Assembly (NCBI RefSeq): GCF_004348665.1
Contig: NZ_SMKM01000017.1
Coordinates: forward strand, 1 to 48,439
DNA: 48,439 bases
Direction: 5' to 3'
DNA from: Actinomadura sp. GC306
Lineage (GTDB): Bacteria; Actinomycetota; Actinomycetes; Streptosporangiales; Streptosporangiaceae
Below are positions 9,386 to 20,828 of this stretch, one piece after another; position 1 is the stretch's first letter, and each line of letters starts with the position of its first letter. The position numbers were made by a program, and so were the translations under genes. The notes under the pieces are model-generated. The model did no database searches and had not been told where the DNA came from. It saw nothing but the letters and a program-made list of their open reading frames with translations.

Positions 9386-9952
9386 TCAACGGCCGGTGGC
9401 GCGGCCGTACCAGAACATCGCCTCGCCGTAGCGGCGGTCCCGCTCGGCCTCGAAGCCGTCCGGCCACCGCAGCGCCGGGCCCCGCGCGGCGCGCTCCACG
9501 ACGACCAGCGCGTCCGGTGCGGCCCATCCGTTGTCGCGGACGTCCTCCAGCAGGGCGGTGACGGACGCGTCCGGCAGCGGGTACGGCGGGTCGGCGAAGA
9601 TCCAGTCGTAGGGCTCGTCCGGCGGCGTGCGGACGAGCCGCTCCGCCTTCTCCGGGCACGGGACGGCGCCGGGCAGCCCGAGCGTCCCGGCGTTCTGCCG
9701 GATCACCCGCATCGCCCGCGGATGCGACTCGACGAGCAGCGCGTGGGCGGCGCCGCGGGAGAGCGCCTCCAGCCCGACCGCCCCGGACCCCGCGTACAGG
9801 TCGGCGACGCGCAGGCCGTCCAGCGGGCCGATCAGGGCGAGGACCGTGGCGAACAGCCCTTCCCGTGCGCGGTCGCCGGTGGGCCGGGTGTCCCGTCCGG
9901 ACGGGACGGCGAGCCGCCGCCCTTTCGCGATCCCCGCGATGACCCTCGTCAT
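9386..9952 (-). CDS. rsmD: 16S rRNA (guanine966-N2)-methyltransferase
   Basis: SAM-dependent methyltransferase for 16S rRNA G966. The protein shows the SAM loop DLYAGSGAVG (51-60) and the catalytic DPPYPL (121-126) typical of N2-guanine methyltransferases. It is 188 aa, the usual size. In most actinobacteria rsmD is directly followed by coaD; here the PBP gene comes between them. Confidence 0.94.
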   Translation of the reverse strand: MTRVIAGIAKGRRLAVPSGRDTRPTGDRAREGLFATVLALIGPLDGLRVADLYAGSGAVGLEALSRGAAHALLVESHPRAMRVIRQNAGTLGLPGAVPCPEKAERLVRTPPDEPYDWIFADPPYPLPDASVTALLEDVRDNGWAAPDALVVVERAARGPALRWPDGFEAERDRRYGEAMFWYGRATGR

Positions 9953-10006
9953 GGCCCTCAGTATCCCGGCGTCCCGGGGCCGGCGGGCCGGCCGGGGCTT
10001 CTCGCG

Positions 10007-12205
10007 TCAGGTCTTTTCGAGGAAGCCGGCGCGGTCGTCGTCCAGGAGGGACGCGAGGACGGTGGCCAGACCTGGGTGGTCGGCCAGGCCGGGGTCGGAG
10101 TCGACCAGTGCCGTGGCCTCCTCGCGGGCGTCGCGGATGACGTCCTCGTCGCGGTGGAGGGTCAGCAGCCGGAGGCTGGACGTGCGGCCGGCCTGCGCCG
10201 CGCCCAGCACGTCGCCCTCGCGGCGCTGCTCCAGGTCGAGCCTGGACAGCTTGAAGCCGTCCGTCGTGGACGCGACGGCGTCGAGCCGCTCCCGGGCCTT
10301 GCTGCCGGGCTCCGCGTCCGTGACGAGCAGGCAGAGGCCCTGCAGGGAGCCGCGTCCGACGCGGCCGCGCAGCTGGTGGAGCTGGGAGACGCCGAACCGG
10401 TCCGCGTCCATGATCACCATCACGGTGGCGTTGGGGACGTCCACGCCGACCTCGATGACGGTGGTGGCGAGCAGGACGTCCAGCTCCCGGCCGGTGAAGC
10501 GGCGCATCACCGCGTCCTTCTCGTCGGGGTGCAGCTTGCCGTGCAGCACCCCGAGGCGCAGGCCGGCGAGCAGTTCCTCCAGCTTGGGCAGCACCTCCAT
10601 GATCCCGAGCGGTGAGCGGCGGCCGGAGTCCTCGGCGTCGCCGGTGTCCATCGCGTCGCCCTCGTCGCCCTCCTTCTCGCCGATGCGCGGGCAGACGATG
10701 TAGATCTGCCGGCCCTGGGCGGCCTCCTCCTTGATGCGCTCCCACGTCCGGGCGAGGAACGCGGGCTTCTCCGGCGGGACGACATGGGTCCGGATCTCCG
10801 ACCGGCCCGCGGGGAGCTGCCCGAGGACCGAGGTCTCCAGGTCGCCGAAGACCGTCATCGCGACCGTGCGCGGGATCGGGGTCGCCGTCATGACCAGGAC
10901 GTGCGGCCGGCCGCCGCCGGACTTCTCGCGCAGCGCGTCCCGCTGCTCGACGCCGAAGCGGTGCTGCTCGTCCACGACGACGAGCCCGAGGTCGGCGAAC
11001 TGGACGCTCTCCTGGAGGAGCGCGTGGGTGCCGACGACGATGCCGGCGGTGCCGGACGCCGCGTCCAGCAGGGCCTCCTTGCGCGCCTTGGCGCCCTGCG
11101 AGCCGGTGAGCAGGGCGACCCGCGTCGCGTTCTCCGCTCCCCCGATCCGCCCGGCCTCCGCCAGGTCGCCGAGCATCCCGGTGATCGACCGGTAGTGCTG
11201 CTGGGCGAGCACCTCGGTCGGCGCGAGCAGCGCCGCCTGCCCGCCGTTGTCGACCACCTGCAGCATCGCCCGCAGCGCGACCACGGTCTTCCCCGCGCCG
11301 ACGTCGCCCTGGAGGAGGCGGTGCATGGGGTGTTCCCGAGCCAGGTCGGCGGCTATCTCGTCGCCCACCTTGCGCTGGCCCTCGGTCAGCTCGAAGGGCA
11401 GCCGCGCGTCGAACTCCGCCTGCAGGCCGCCGAAGGAGGGCGGGCGCGGTGTCGCGGGGAGCGCGGCGGCGGCGAGGCGGCGCTGGGCCAGGGCGACCTG
11501 GACGACGAACGCCTCGTCCCACTTGAGGCGCGCACGGGCCTTGCCGAGTTCGTCCCAGGAGCGGGGACGGTGGATGCCCTCGTACGCCTCGCGCAGCCCG
11601 ATGAGGCGGCGGCGGCCGAGCAGCGCGCCGGGCATCGGATCGTCCGGCAGGCTCAGCTGGTCGAGGACGGTGCCGACGGACGTGCCGATCGTCTCGATGG
11701 GCAGCGCCTTGGTCGACGGGTAGATCGGGATGATCTCGTCGGCCCACTCCTGCGCGGCCTCCTCGGCGCCCTTCTCCGCGACGACCTTGTACTGCGGGTG
11801 GGTGAGCTGCCGCATCGCCTTACCGCTGCGGGGCCGGTAGGTGCTGATCTTCCCGGCGAACAGGCCGCGGGTGCCGGGCGACAGGTCCTTCTCGGCGCGG
11901 TAGGAGCCCTTGCGGCCGAAGAAGCTGAGCTTCAGCTGCCCGGTCCCGTCGGTGACGGTGATCTCCAGGACGTAGCCGGGGCTGCGGGTCAGGCTGCGGC
12001 CCTGGACCTTCTCGACCTCCGCCATGACCGTGACGTGCTCGCCGTCCTGCAGGCCGCTGAGCTGGGTGAGCTCCCCGCGGTGCGCGTAGCGGCGCGGGTA
12101 GTGGTGCAGGAGGTCGCCGACCGTGTGCAGGTCGAGGCCCTTCTTCAGCGCGTTGGCCGTCTTGTCGCCCAAGACCTTGCTCAACGGCTCGTCGAGATTC
12201 GCCAC
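10007..12205 (-). CDS. recG: ATP-dependent DNA helicase RecG
   Basis: Branch-migration helicase that remodels stalled forks and Holliday junctions. The N-terminal wedge/OB region (about 1-250) is followed by Walker A GDVGAGKT near residue 300, a DEQH box (VVDEQHRFG) near 405 and the second RecA-like domain with the QLRGRVGRG motif. At 732 aa it is a full-length RecG. The start is GTG. It is 33 bases downstream of the FakA-like gene and probably shares its transcript. Confidence 0.96.
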   Translation of the reverse strand: MANLDEPLSKVLGDKTANALKKGLDLHTVGDLLHHYPRRYAHRGELTQLSGLQDGEHVTVMAEVEKVQGRSLTRSPGYVLEITVTDGTGQLKLSFFGRKGSYRAEKDLSPGTRGLFAGKISTYRPRSGKAMRQLTHPQYKVVAEKGAEEAAQEWADEIIPIYPSTKALPIETIGTSVGTVLDQLSLPDDPMPGALLGRRRLIGLREAYEGIHRPRSWDELGKARARLKWDEAFVVQVALAQRRLAAAALPATPRPPSFGGLQAEFDARLPFELTEGQRKVGDEIAADLAREHPMHRLLQGDVGAGKTVVALRAMLQVVDNGGQAALLAPTEVLAQQHYRSITGMLGDLAEAGRIGGAENATRVALLTGSQGAKARKEALLDAASGTAGIVVGTHALLQESVQFADLGLVVVDEQHRFGVEQRDALREKSGGGRPHVLVMTATPIPRTVAMTVFGDLETSVLGQLPAGRSEIRTHVVPPEKPAFLARTWERIKEEAAQGRQIYIVCPRIGEKEGDEGDAMDTGDAEDSGRRSPLGIMEVLPKLEELLAGLRLGVLHGKLHPDEKDAVMRRFTGRELDVLLATTVIEVGVDVPNATVMVIMDADRFGVSQLHQLRGRVGRGSLQGLCLLVTDAEPGSKARERLDAVASTTDGFKLSRLDLEQRREGDVLGAAQAGRTSSLRLLTLHRDEDVIRDAREEATALVDSDPGLADHPGLATVLASLLDDDRAGFLEKT

Positions 12206-12238
12206 GCAGTCTTTTCTAGCCCATGGCGGGGACGGGAA

Positions 12239-13852
12239 TCACTCGACGCCGATGAGGAGCGGGTACCTTCGCTGGCCGCCGCCGTACACGCCGACCTCCA
12301 CGTCGGGACGGCCGCCGCGCAGATGCTCTTCGAGCCCGCCCGCGAGGGCGGGCGGCGCGTCCGCGCCGACGATCAGCGTGACGAGCTCGCCGCCGCCGGA
12401 CAGCATCCGGTCCAGGAGGCGCCGCGCGACCTCGGCGACGTCCGCGCCGATCATCACGACGTCCCAGTCGATCAGGCCGAGGACGTCGCCGGGCCGGCAG
12501 AGCCCGGCGCTCGTGACCGCCTCCTGCTCCGCGACCTCCAAGTGGCCGAAGCGGGTGGCGCCGGCGGCGCGGGTCATCTCGATGACGTCCTCGTTGAAGC
12601 GGCGCAGCGGGTCGTGCACGGCGAGCGCCGCCATGCCCTGGACGGACGCCTTCGTCGGCACGACCGCGATCCGGGCGCCGCTGTCCCGCGCGCGCTCTGC
12701 GGCGGCCTCGGCGAGGGCGAGGACCTCGGGCTCGTTGGGCAGGACGGCCACCTCGTCGCCCGCCGCGAGGATCGCCTCCGCCAGCACCGCGAGCGGCGGC
12801 ACCGTCCCGGTCTCCCGCCGGACGACCCGCGCGCCGCACTCCTCGAACAGCGCGGCCAGCCCGTCCGCGGCGGTCACGGCGATGACCGCGCGCCCGGTGT
12901 GCGGCGCGTGCCTCCGCTCCCCGGCGTCGAGGTAGGTGACGCGGATGCGGTGCGGGCGGCCCGCGGCCATGCCCGCCTCGATCGCCGCGCCCGCGTCGTC
13001 CACGTGGACGTGGACGTTCCACAGGCCGTCGCCGCCCACCACGACGAGCGAGTCCCCGAGCGCGTCGAGCCCCTCGCGGAGGAGGTGGACCGCGTCGTCC
13101 GGCGCGTCGAGCAGGTACATGACCTCGTAGCCGGGGCCCTGCGGCGGGGCCTGCGCCCCGGCGGGCGCCGCCGTCCCGGCCGCGCGCGGCGGGACCTCGT
13201 ACCGCTCGGGGTACTCCTCGGTGACCACGGCCGCGAGGACGTCGAGGACCACGCAGAGCCCGGCCGCGCCCGCGTCCACGACCCCGCTCCGCGCGAGCAC
13301 GTCGAGCTGTCCCGTGGTGCGGCCGAGCGCCCGCCGGGCGCCCGCGGCCGCCGCCCGCGTCACCCCGGCGAGTCCGGTTCCGGACGATTCCGCGCCGCAC
13401 GCCGCGGCCGCCGCGGCGAGCACGCTCAGGATGGTGCCGTCGACCGGGCGCTCCACCGCCTCGCGGGCCAGGCCGGACGCGTGCGCCAGCGCCTCCGCGA
13501 ACGCGGCGGCGTCCGGCGGTCCCTCAAGCGGGCCGAGGACGTCGGCGAGCCCGCGGAACACCTGGCTGAGGATCACGCCCGAGTTGCCCCGCGCGCCGAG
13601 CAGCGCCCCCCGCGCGAGGGCGTGCCAGATCCGCGCGGCGTCCGGCGTTCCGGCGTCCGGGAGCCCGGCGTCCGGGAGCTCGTCGAGCGCGTCCGCCGCC
13701 GCGATCACGGTCAGGTACAGGTTCGTGCCGGTGTCGCCGTCCGGGACGGGGAACACGTTGAGCGCGTCGATCTCCGCCCGCGCGCGCCCCAGCGCCTCCG
13801 CCGTGAGCCTGCACCACCGCCGCACCGCCACCCCGTCAAGGACCTCGCCCAC
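12239..13852 (-). CDS. DAK2 domain protein (YloV/FakA-like kinase subunit)
   Basis: N-terminal DAK2 domain with the nucleotide/metal motif NVFPVPDGDTGTN (residues 32-44; Asp38 and Asp40), a middle Cys-poor region and a C-terminal DegV-partner-like domain, the FakA layout. In Firmicutes FakA phosphorylates fatty acids held by a separate FakB (DegV) protein; no fakB lies in this window. The position between rpmB and recG is conserved in actinobacteria. Start GTG (VGEVLDGVAV), 537 aa. Confidence 0.88.
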   Translation of the reverse strand: MGEVLDGVAVRRWCRLTAEALGRARAEIDALNVFPVPDGDTGTNLYLTVIAAADALDELPDAGLPDAGTPDAARIWHALARGALLGARGNSGVILSQVFRGLADVLGPLEGPPDAAAFAEALAHASGLAREAVERPVDGTILSVLAAAAAACGAESSGTGLAGVTRAAAAGARRALGRTTGQLDVLARSGVVDAGAAGLCVVLDVLAAVVTEEYPERYEVPPRAAGTAAPAGAQAPPQGPGYEVMYLLDAPDDAVHLLREGLDALGDSLVVVGGDGLWNVHVHVDDAGAAIEAGMAAGRPHRIRVTYLDAGERRHAPHTGRAVIAVTAADGLAALFEECGARVVRRETGTVPPLAVLAEAILAAGDEVAVLPNEPEVLALAEAAAERARDSGARIAVVPTKASVQGMAALAVHDPLRRFNEDVIEMTRAAGATRFGHLEVAEQEAVTSAGLCRPGDVLGLIDWDVVMIGADVAEVARRLLDRMLSGGGELVTLIVGADAPPALAGGLEEHLRGGRPDVEVGVYGGGQRRYPLLIGVE

Positions 13853-13956
13853 GGACCCGCCCCTCTCGCCGTCTCGCCTCTTCTGTACCGTGCGCGTGCC
13901 GCCCCGGGAAGCCGGAGGGGGCGCGAGGCGATTCGCGTACCCGGCGCGGCGTCGGC

Positions 13957-13987
13957 TACTCTGATCCGTGCGCCTCGTCCGAGGCGC
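13957..13987 (+). promoter_or_regulatory. Likely rpmB promoter and leader hairpin
   Basis: TACTCT (13957-13962) fits a -10 box. A perfect inverted repeat GCGCCTCG/CGAGGCGC (13970-13977/13980-13987) lies just after the predicted transcription start, so the roughly 110-nt leader of rpmB would begin with a strong hairpin. The -35 is weak. Confidence 0.4.
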
Positions 13988-14077
13988 CCTCAGTGAGCAC
14001 CCGTGATGTCCGGCCCGCCGTCGGTGGCATCGGGGCGTCGCTCCGGTTCAGAGCATCGACACCACTTGGAGTTTCCC

Positions 14078-14272
14078 GTGGCTTCCGTCTGCGACGTCTG
14101 CGGCAAGGGACCCGGTTTCGGCATGCGCGTCTCCCACTCGCACCGCCGCACCCCGCGCCGCTGGAACCCCAACATCCAGCGCGTGCGCGCCGTCGTGAAC
14201 GGCAGCACCAAGCGGATCAACGCCTGCACGTCCTGCATCAAGGCCGGCAAGGTCGTCAAGCCGACCGTCTGA
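14078..14272 (+). CDS. rpmB: 50S ribosomal protein L28
   Basis: The 64-residue product starts VASVCDVCGKGPGFG and contains the L28 core SHSHRRTPRRWNPN. It has four cysteines in two CxxC pairs (5/8 and 50/53), so it is the zinc-binding form rather than a zinc-free paralogue. The GTG start has TTGGAG six bases upstream. It is divergent from the FakA-like gene. Confidence 0.96.
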   Translation: MASVCDVCGKGPGFGMRVSHSHRRTPRRWNPNIQRVRAVVNGSTKRINACTSCIKAGKVVKPTV

Positions 14273-14292
14273 CCCGAACCCGGACGGCTCCG

Positions 14293-14322
14293 GCCGGCTC
14301 ATCGGACCTCCGGTGAGCCGGC
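14293..14322. terminator. Bidirectional terminator hairpin between rpmB and thiD
   Basis: Nine-base arms GCCGGCTCA and TGAGCCGGC flank a 12-base loop that can itself pair. It lies between the convergent ends of rpmB and thiD, followed by CTTTCG on the plus strand. There is no long U-tract. Confidence 0.8.
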
Positions 14323-14346
14323 TTTCGCGTTCCCGGACCCGGGCGT

Positions 14347-15159
14347 TCAGGGGCGCTGCCGCCAGGCGTGGTCGACGGGGCCTATGCCGGAGCCGAGGGG
14401 GAAGCCGGCGGCGATCGCGCCTGTAACGTACTCCTTCGCCTTCGCCACCGCGGTGGGGACGTCCTCGCCCATGGCCAGGTGGGACGCGATGGCGGACGCC
14501 AGCGTGCAGCCGGTGCCGTGGGTGTGCCGGTTGTCGTGCCGGGGCGCGGTGAAGCGGTGCTCGCGCTCGCCGTCGAACAGCAGGTCGGCGGGCTCGCCCG
14601 GCAGGTGGCCGCCCTTGATCAGGACCCAGCGGGGGCCGAGCGCCTTGACGGCCTCGGCGGCCTCCCGCAGGCCCGACTCGTCCACCACCTTGACGCCGGT
14701 GAGCTGCTCGACCTCGAAGAGGTTCGGGGTGACGACGGTCGCGACCGGCAGCAGCGCCGAGCGGACGGCGTGCACGGCGTCCGGCGCGAGCAGCGAGTCG
14801 CCGTGCTTGGAGACGCCCACCGGATCGACGACGGCGGGCGCGTCGCTGCCGGCGAGCGCCTCGGCGACGGTCTCGACCAGCACCGTGGACGCGAGCATCC
14901 CCGTCTTGACCGCGTGGACGCCGATGTCGGACAAGACGGAGTCGAGCTGGGCGCGCACCGCCTCGGGCGGCAGCTCCCAGTAGCCCTGGACGCCGAGCGA
15001 GTTCTGGGCGGTGACCGCGGCGACGACGCTCATCCCGTGGACGCCGAGGGCGAGCATGGTCTTCAGGTCCGCCTGGATCCCGGCGCCGCCGCCGGAGTCG
15101 GAGCCCGCGACGGTGAGCACGAGCGGGGGCGCCTGCACGCGGGACGGGATGGTCGTCAT
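14347..15159 (-). CDS. thiD: Hydroxymethylpyrimidine (phosphate) kinase ThiD
   Basis: Phosphorylates hydroxymethylpyrimidine and its monophosphate in thiamine synthesis. It has the ribokinase-fold N-terminus [14 protein letters not shown] and the C-terminal anion hole/base motif [12 protein letters not shown] chose the ATG (MTTIPSRVQ, 270 aa) because a TAAAGT -10 box ends 7 bases before it, pointing to a leaderless message; a GTG three codons upstream is inside that box. thiL lies about 1 kb away on the same strand. Confidence 0.94.
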   Translation of the reverse strand: MTTIPSRVQAPPLVLTVAGSDSGGGAGIQADLKTMLALGVHGMSVVAAVTAQNSLGVQGYWELPPEAVRAQLDSVLSDIGVHAVKTGMLASTVLVETVAEALAGSDAPAVVDPVGVSKHGDSLLAPDAVHAVRSALLPVATVVTPNLFEVEQLTGVKVVDESGLREAAEAVKALGPRWVLIKGGHLPGEPADLLFDGEREHRFTAPRHDNRHTHGTGCTLASAIASHLAMGEDVPTAVAKAKEYVTGAIAAGFPLGSGIGPVDHAWRQRP

Positions 15160-15213
15160 ACCGCCCACTTTATGGTGGCCTGCCGGGTTTTGCGATCTAG
15201 CCGGCGGCCGGGG

Positions 15214-16065
15214 TCAGACGAGGACGCAGGGTTTGCCGTTCAGGACGCACGACGCCGGCTTGGCGGCGGTCCCCTGCGCGGTGAAGACGATGCGGACCTT
15301 CTCACCCGGCGCGATGGCCGCGCGGCCCCGCAGGAACGGGACGTCGCCGGTGCGGACGGCGGTGGCGCCGCTGACGGCGGTGACCGAGGCGGTGGGGATC
15401 TTGAACGCCAGCGCCCACCGGTCCACGGGCTGCGAGCCCTGGTTGGCGATCGTGGCGGTGGCCTTGAAGCCGCCGGGGGTCCGGGACGCCACCCGGAAGG
15501 CGACGAGGAGGCCGTCGGAGCGTTCGGCGCCGCGGCTGGCGCGCTCGTCCGGGCCGCGCTCGGTGATCTGGTTGTCGCGCTGGTCGGTCTGCGTGTTGCT
15601 GGGCGCTCCCCCGGCGAAGTTCAGGGATATCTGCTGGGTGCTCAGCGCGTAGGAGACGATCCCGACGGCGACGACCAGCGCGAGGATCGGCATCAGCGGG
15701 ATGGGGAGCATCGACAGGAAGCCGACCCAGCGGCGGCCGCCGGGCTCGGGGTCGAGCGGATCGGGAGGCCGCTCGGGAGCGGCGGCGGTGTACGGGTCGG
15801 CGGGGCCGCCCGGATAGTCACCGGGGTAGTCGCCCGGGAGCGGCTCGAACAACCGGCGGGGCGGGGGCCCGTTCCGGCGCTCCGCGCCGGGCGGCGGGCC
15901 GGTGGAGATGCGGTCGTACGGCGACACGTAGACCCGGTCGTCGGTCGGGCCGGAGAAGACCTCGTAGGGCGGACCGGACGAAGGCCCGTGGGGTCGGCTC
16001 CGGGACCCTCGGACGCCCTGTAGGGGGTCGTCCTCCGGTGGCCCAGCCTTGCTGTGTCGTCCCAT
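15214..16065 (-). CDS. Single-pass membrane protein with CBM2-like extracellular domain
   Basis: The protein has a disordered Pro/Gly/Arg-rich cytoplasmic N-terminus (1-112), one transmembrane segment (about 115-140) and an outer domain. Residues 187-280 ([20 protein letters not shown], then a closing LNGKPC) follow the strand and cysteine pattern of family 2 carbohydrate-binding modules, with Cys273 and Cys280 near the end. The surface Trp triad of cellulose-binding CBM2 is largely missing, so ligand binding is uncertain. It may act in cell-wall contact or protein-protein binding. Placed between thiD and thiL. Confidence 0.7.
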   Translation of the reverse strand: MGRHSKAGPPEDDPLQGVRGSRSRPHGPSSGPPYEVFSGPTDDRVYVSPYDRISTGPPPGAERRNGPPPRRLFEPLPGDYPGDYPGGPADPYTAAAPERPPDPLDPEPGGRRWVGFLSMLPIPLMPILALVVAVGIVSYALSTQQISLNFAGGAPSNTQTDQRDNQITERGPDERASRGAERSDGLLVAFRVASRTPGGFKATATIANQGSQPVDRWALAFKIPTASVTAVSGATAVRTGDVPFLRGRAAIAPGEKVRIVFTAQGTAAKPASCVLNGKPCVLV

Positions 16066-16166
16066 CCCATCCCTCTTCGATCACAGGATGTATACCAAAC
16101 CCGTACCAACCATGCCTACCGGTTCCGCCAACGCCTACGGCTGTACGCGCCGCGTCCGCGGCGCGT

Positions 16167-17087
16167 TCACGTCCGGAAGTGATCCCACCCGCCGCCGGAC
16201 GGCTCGCGGCCGTCGACGCGCACTCCCGATCCTTCGGCGACCGTCCCGATCCGCTTCCAGGTCGCGGGCGGGCGGGCGTCCGGCGGGAACGATCCGGCGA
16301 ACGCGTGATCTTCCCCACCGGTGAGGGCGTGCCGCAGCCCGTCCGGGCCGAGGACGTCCGCGACGGGCACCGCCGCGGAGTCGATGTCGATCCGGACGCC
16401 GCTCGCGGCGGCGATGTGCCCGAGGTCCTGGACGAGCCCGTCGCTCACGTCCAGCAGCGCGGTCGCGCCGTGGGCCCGCGCCTCCTCCCCCGCCGCGTAC
16501 GGGGGCTCGGGACGGCGGTGCGCCGCGATCAGCTCGGCGGGCCCGTCCGCCCCGGCGGTGAGGAGGGCCAGCCCGGCGGCGGCGTGGCCGAGCCGCCCCC
16601 GGACGGCCACGACGTCGCCGGGCCGCGCGCCGGACCGGGTGAGCGGCGCCCCGCCGCCCAGGTCGCCGAGCGCGGTGACGGCGAGGGTGATCTCCGGGGC
16701 GCCGACCACGTCGCCGCCGGCCACGGACGCGCGCGCCGCGCGGCACTCGTCGGCGAGCCCGTCGTAGAGGCGCTCGGCCCATTCGGTGCGGGTCGAGGGC
16801 GGTGCGGCGAACCCGACGAGCAGCGCCGTGGGCCGGGCGCCCATGGCGACGACGTCGGCGAGGTTCTGCGCGGCGGCCTTGCGGCCGATGTCGTAGGGGT
16901 CCGACCAGTCGCGGCGGAAGTGCCTGCCCTCCACGAGCAGGTCGGTGGTGGCCACGACGCGCCCGTCCGGCGCGGCGATCACGGCCGCGTCGTCGCCGGG
17001 GCCGATCCGCACGGTCGGACCGGGCGGCAGCCGCCGGGTCAGCCGGGCGATCAATCCGAACTCGCCCAGGTCGCCGATGGTGTCCAT
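16167..17087 (-). CDS. thiL: Thiamine-monophosphate kinase
   Basis: Makes thiamine pyrophosphate from the monophosphate with ATP. The PurM-like N-terminus contains the metal-binding GPGDDAAVI (29-37) and TTDLLVEGRHF; the C-terminal part has DVSDGLVQDLGHIA and LTGGEDHAF. 306 aa, typical length. The CBM2-like gene starts 101 bases downstream of its stop, and ThiD follows, so thiL and thiD are in the same direction though probably in separate transcripts. Confidence 0.95.
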   Translation of the reverse strand: MDTIGDLGEFGLIARLTRRLPPGPTVRIGPGDDAAVIAAPDGRVVATTDLLVEGRHFRRDWSDPYDIGRKAAAQNLADVVAMGARPTALLVGFAAPPSTRTEWAERLYDGLADECRAARASVAGGDVVGAPEITLAVTALGDLGGGAPLTRSGARPGDVVAVRGRLGHAAAGLALLTAGADGPAELIAAHRRPEPPYAAGEEARAHGATALLDVSDGLVQDLGHIAAASGVRIDIDSAAVPVADVLGPDGLRHALTGGEDHAFAGSFPPDARPPATWKRIGTVAEGSGVRVDGREPSGGGWDHFRT

Positions 17088-17221
17088 GTCCCGGCGGTTC
17101 CCCCGTTCGCGCGGCCGTGTCCTGCCCGTCCCCGGCGCGCGCTCCCCCGGCCGCCCGCCGCGGCGCGTAACACGATACGGTGAACCGTCCGACGGCCAAT
17201 TCTCCGACCGGGGAGGACGTG

Positions 17222-17455
17222 ATGGTGCAGGCCTACATCCTCATCCAGACCGAAGTCGGCAAGGCAGCCGATGTGGCGAGCCACATCTCCGGCATATCCG
17301 GTGTGACGCTGGCGGAGGACGTCACGGGGCCGTACGACGTGATCGTCCGGGCGGAGGCGCGCAACGTCGACGAGCTCGGCAAGCTCGTCGTCGCGCAGAT
17401 CCAGGCGGTCGAAGGCATCACCCGCACCCTCACCTGCCCGATTGTCCACATTTAG
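17222..17455 (+). CDS. Stand-alone Lrp/AsnC ligand-binding (RAM) domain protein
   Basis: A 77-residue protein (MVQAYILIQTEVGKAADV...) equal to the amino-acid-sensing RAM domain of Lrp/AsnC regulators without the DNA-binding part. Such proteins form dimers and higher assemblies and may bind small effectors. The ATG follows GGGGAGGAC. It is divergent from thiL, and its last codons overlap the start of the DUF3515 gene. The association with thiL and DUF3515 is seen in Streptomyces too. Confidence 0.88.
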   Translation: MVQAYILIQTEVGKAADVASHISGISGVTLAEDVTGPYDVIVRAEARNVDELGKLVVAQIQAVEGITRTLTCPIVHI

Positions 17456-17903
17456 CCCGAAGCCGCTCCTGGTCGCGGGGCTGGCGCTGGTGGCCGCCGC
17501 CTGCGGCGGCGGGGCCGTGCAGGTCCCCGTGCCGCAGCCCGACGCGGCCACGCGGCGGCTGTGCGAGGGGCTGCGGCTCCCCGCGAGCGTGCACGGGCAG
17601 GAGCGCCGCGACACCACCCCCGAATCCCCGCTGACCGCCGCCTGGGGGTCGCCCGCGATCGCGCTGCGCTGCGGGGTGCCGCGGCCCGCCTCGCTGGAGG
17701 CCACCTCCGAACTGGTGACGATCAACGGCATCGTCTGGTACGGGTACCCCGCCGGCCGCCCGGTCACCTTCACCGCGGTCGCGCGGCAGGCCTACGTCGA
17801 GGTGACCGTCCCGCCCAAGTACAACCCGGCCGGGGACGTCCTCATCGAGCTCGGCCCGGCGATCGGGGCGACGATCCCGGCGAAGCCCGAGGGCCAGATC
17901 TGA
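17442..17903 (+). CDS. DUF3515 family lipoprotein
   Basis: A 153-residue protein with a signal sequence ending in lipobox LVAAAC (Cys21), then a domain matching the actinobacterial DUF3515 family, with paired cysteines and the motif NGIVWYGYPAG. Function is unknown. The proposed start is TTG (LSTFSPKPLL), overlapping the preceding gene by 14 bases; no better start keeps the signal peptide. In Streptomyces the neighbour on this side is ddl, which here lies more than 13 kb away. Confidence 0.85.
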   Translation: MSTFSPKPLLVAGLALVAAACGGGAVQVPVPQPDAATRRLCEGLRLPASVHGQERRDTTPESPLTAAWGSPAIALRCGVPRPASLEATSELVTINGIVWYGYPAGRPVTFTAVARQAYVEVTVPPKYNPAGDVLIELGPAIGATIPAKPEGQI

Positions 17904-17928
17904 CGGGCGAGGGCCTCAGGGGCGGGGG

Positions 17929-17958
17929 CCTGACCGGCGGGGACCTGACCGGCGGGGA
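17929..17958 (+). repeat. Tandem 15-bp repeat, two copies
   Basis: CCTGACCGGCGGGGA occurs twice head to tail in the 64-bp gap between the convergent DUF3515 and NTF2-like genes. This marks the left boundary of the accessory block. Confidence 0.7.
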
Positions 17959-17967
17959 CCGCACGGG

Positions 17968-20826
<2,859 letters not shown>

Positions 20827-20828
20827 GC

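Noticed and set aside
10784..13996. Plus-strand frame of 1070 codons opposite recG and the DAK2 gene
   Set aside because: Antisense shadow caused by high GC; no domain, no ribosome binding site, and the opposite strand encodes clear proteins.
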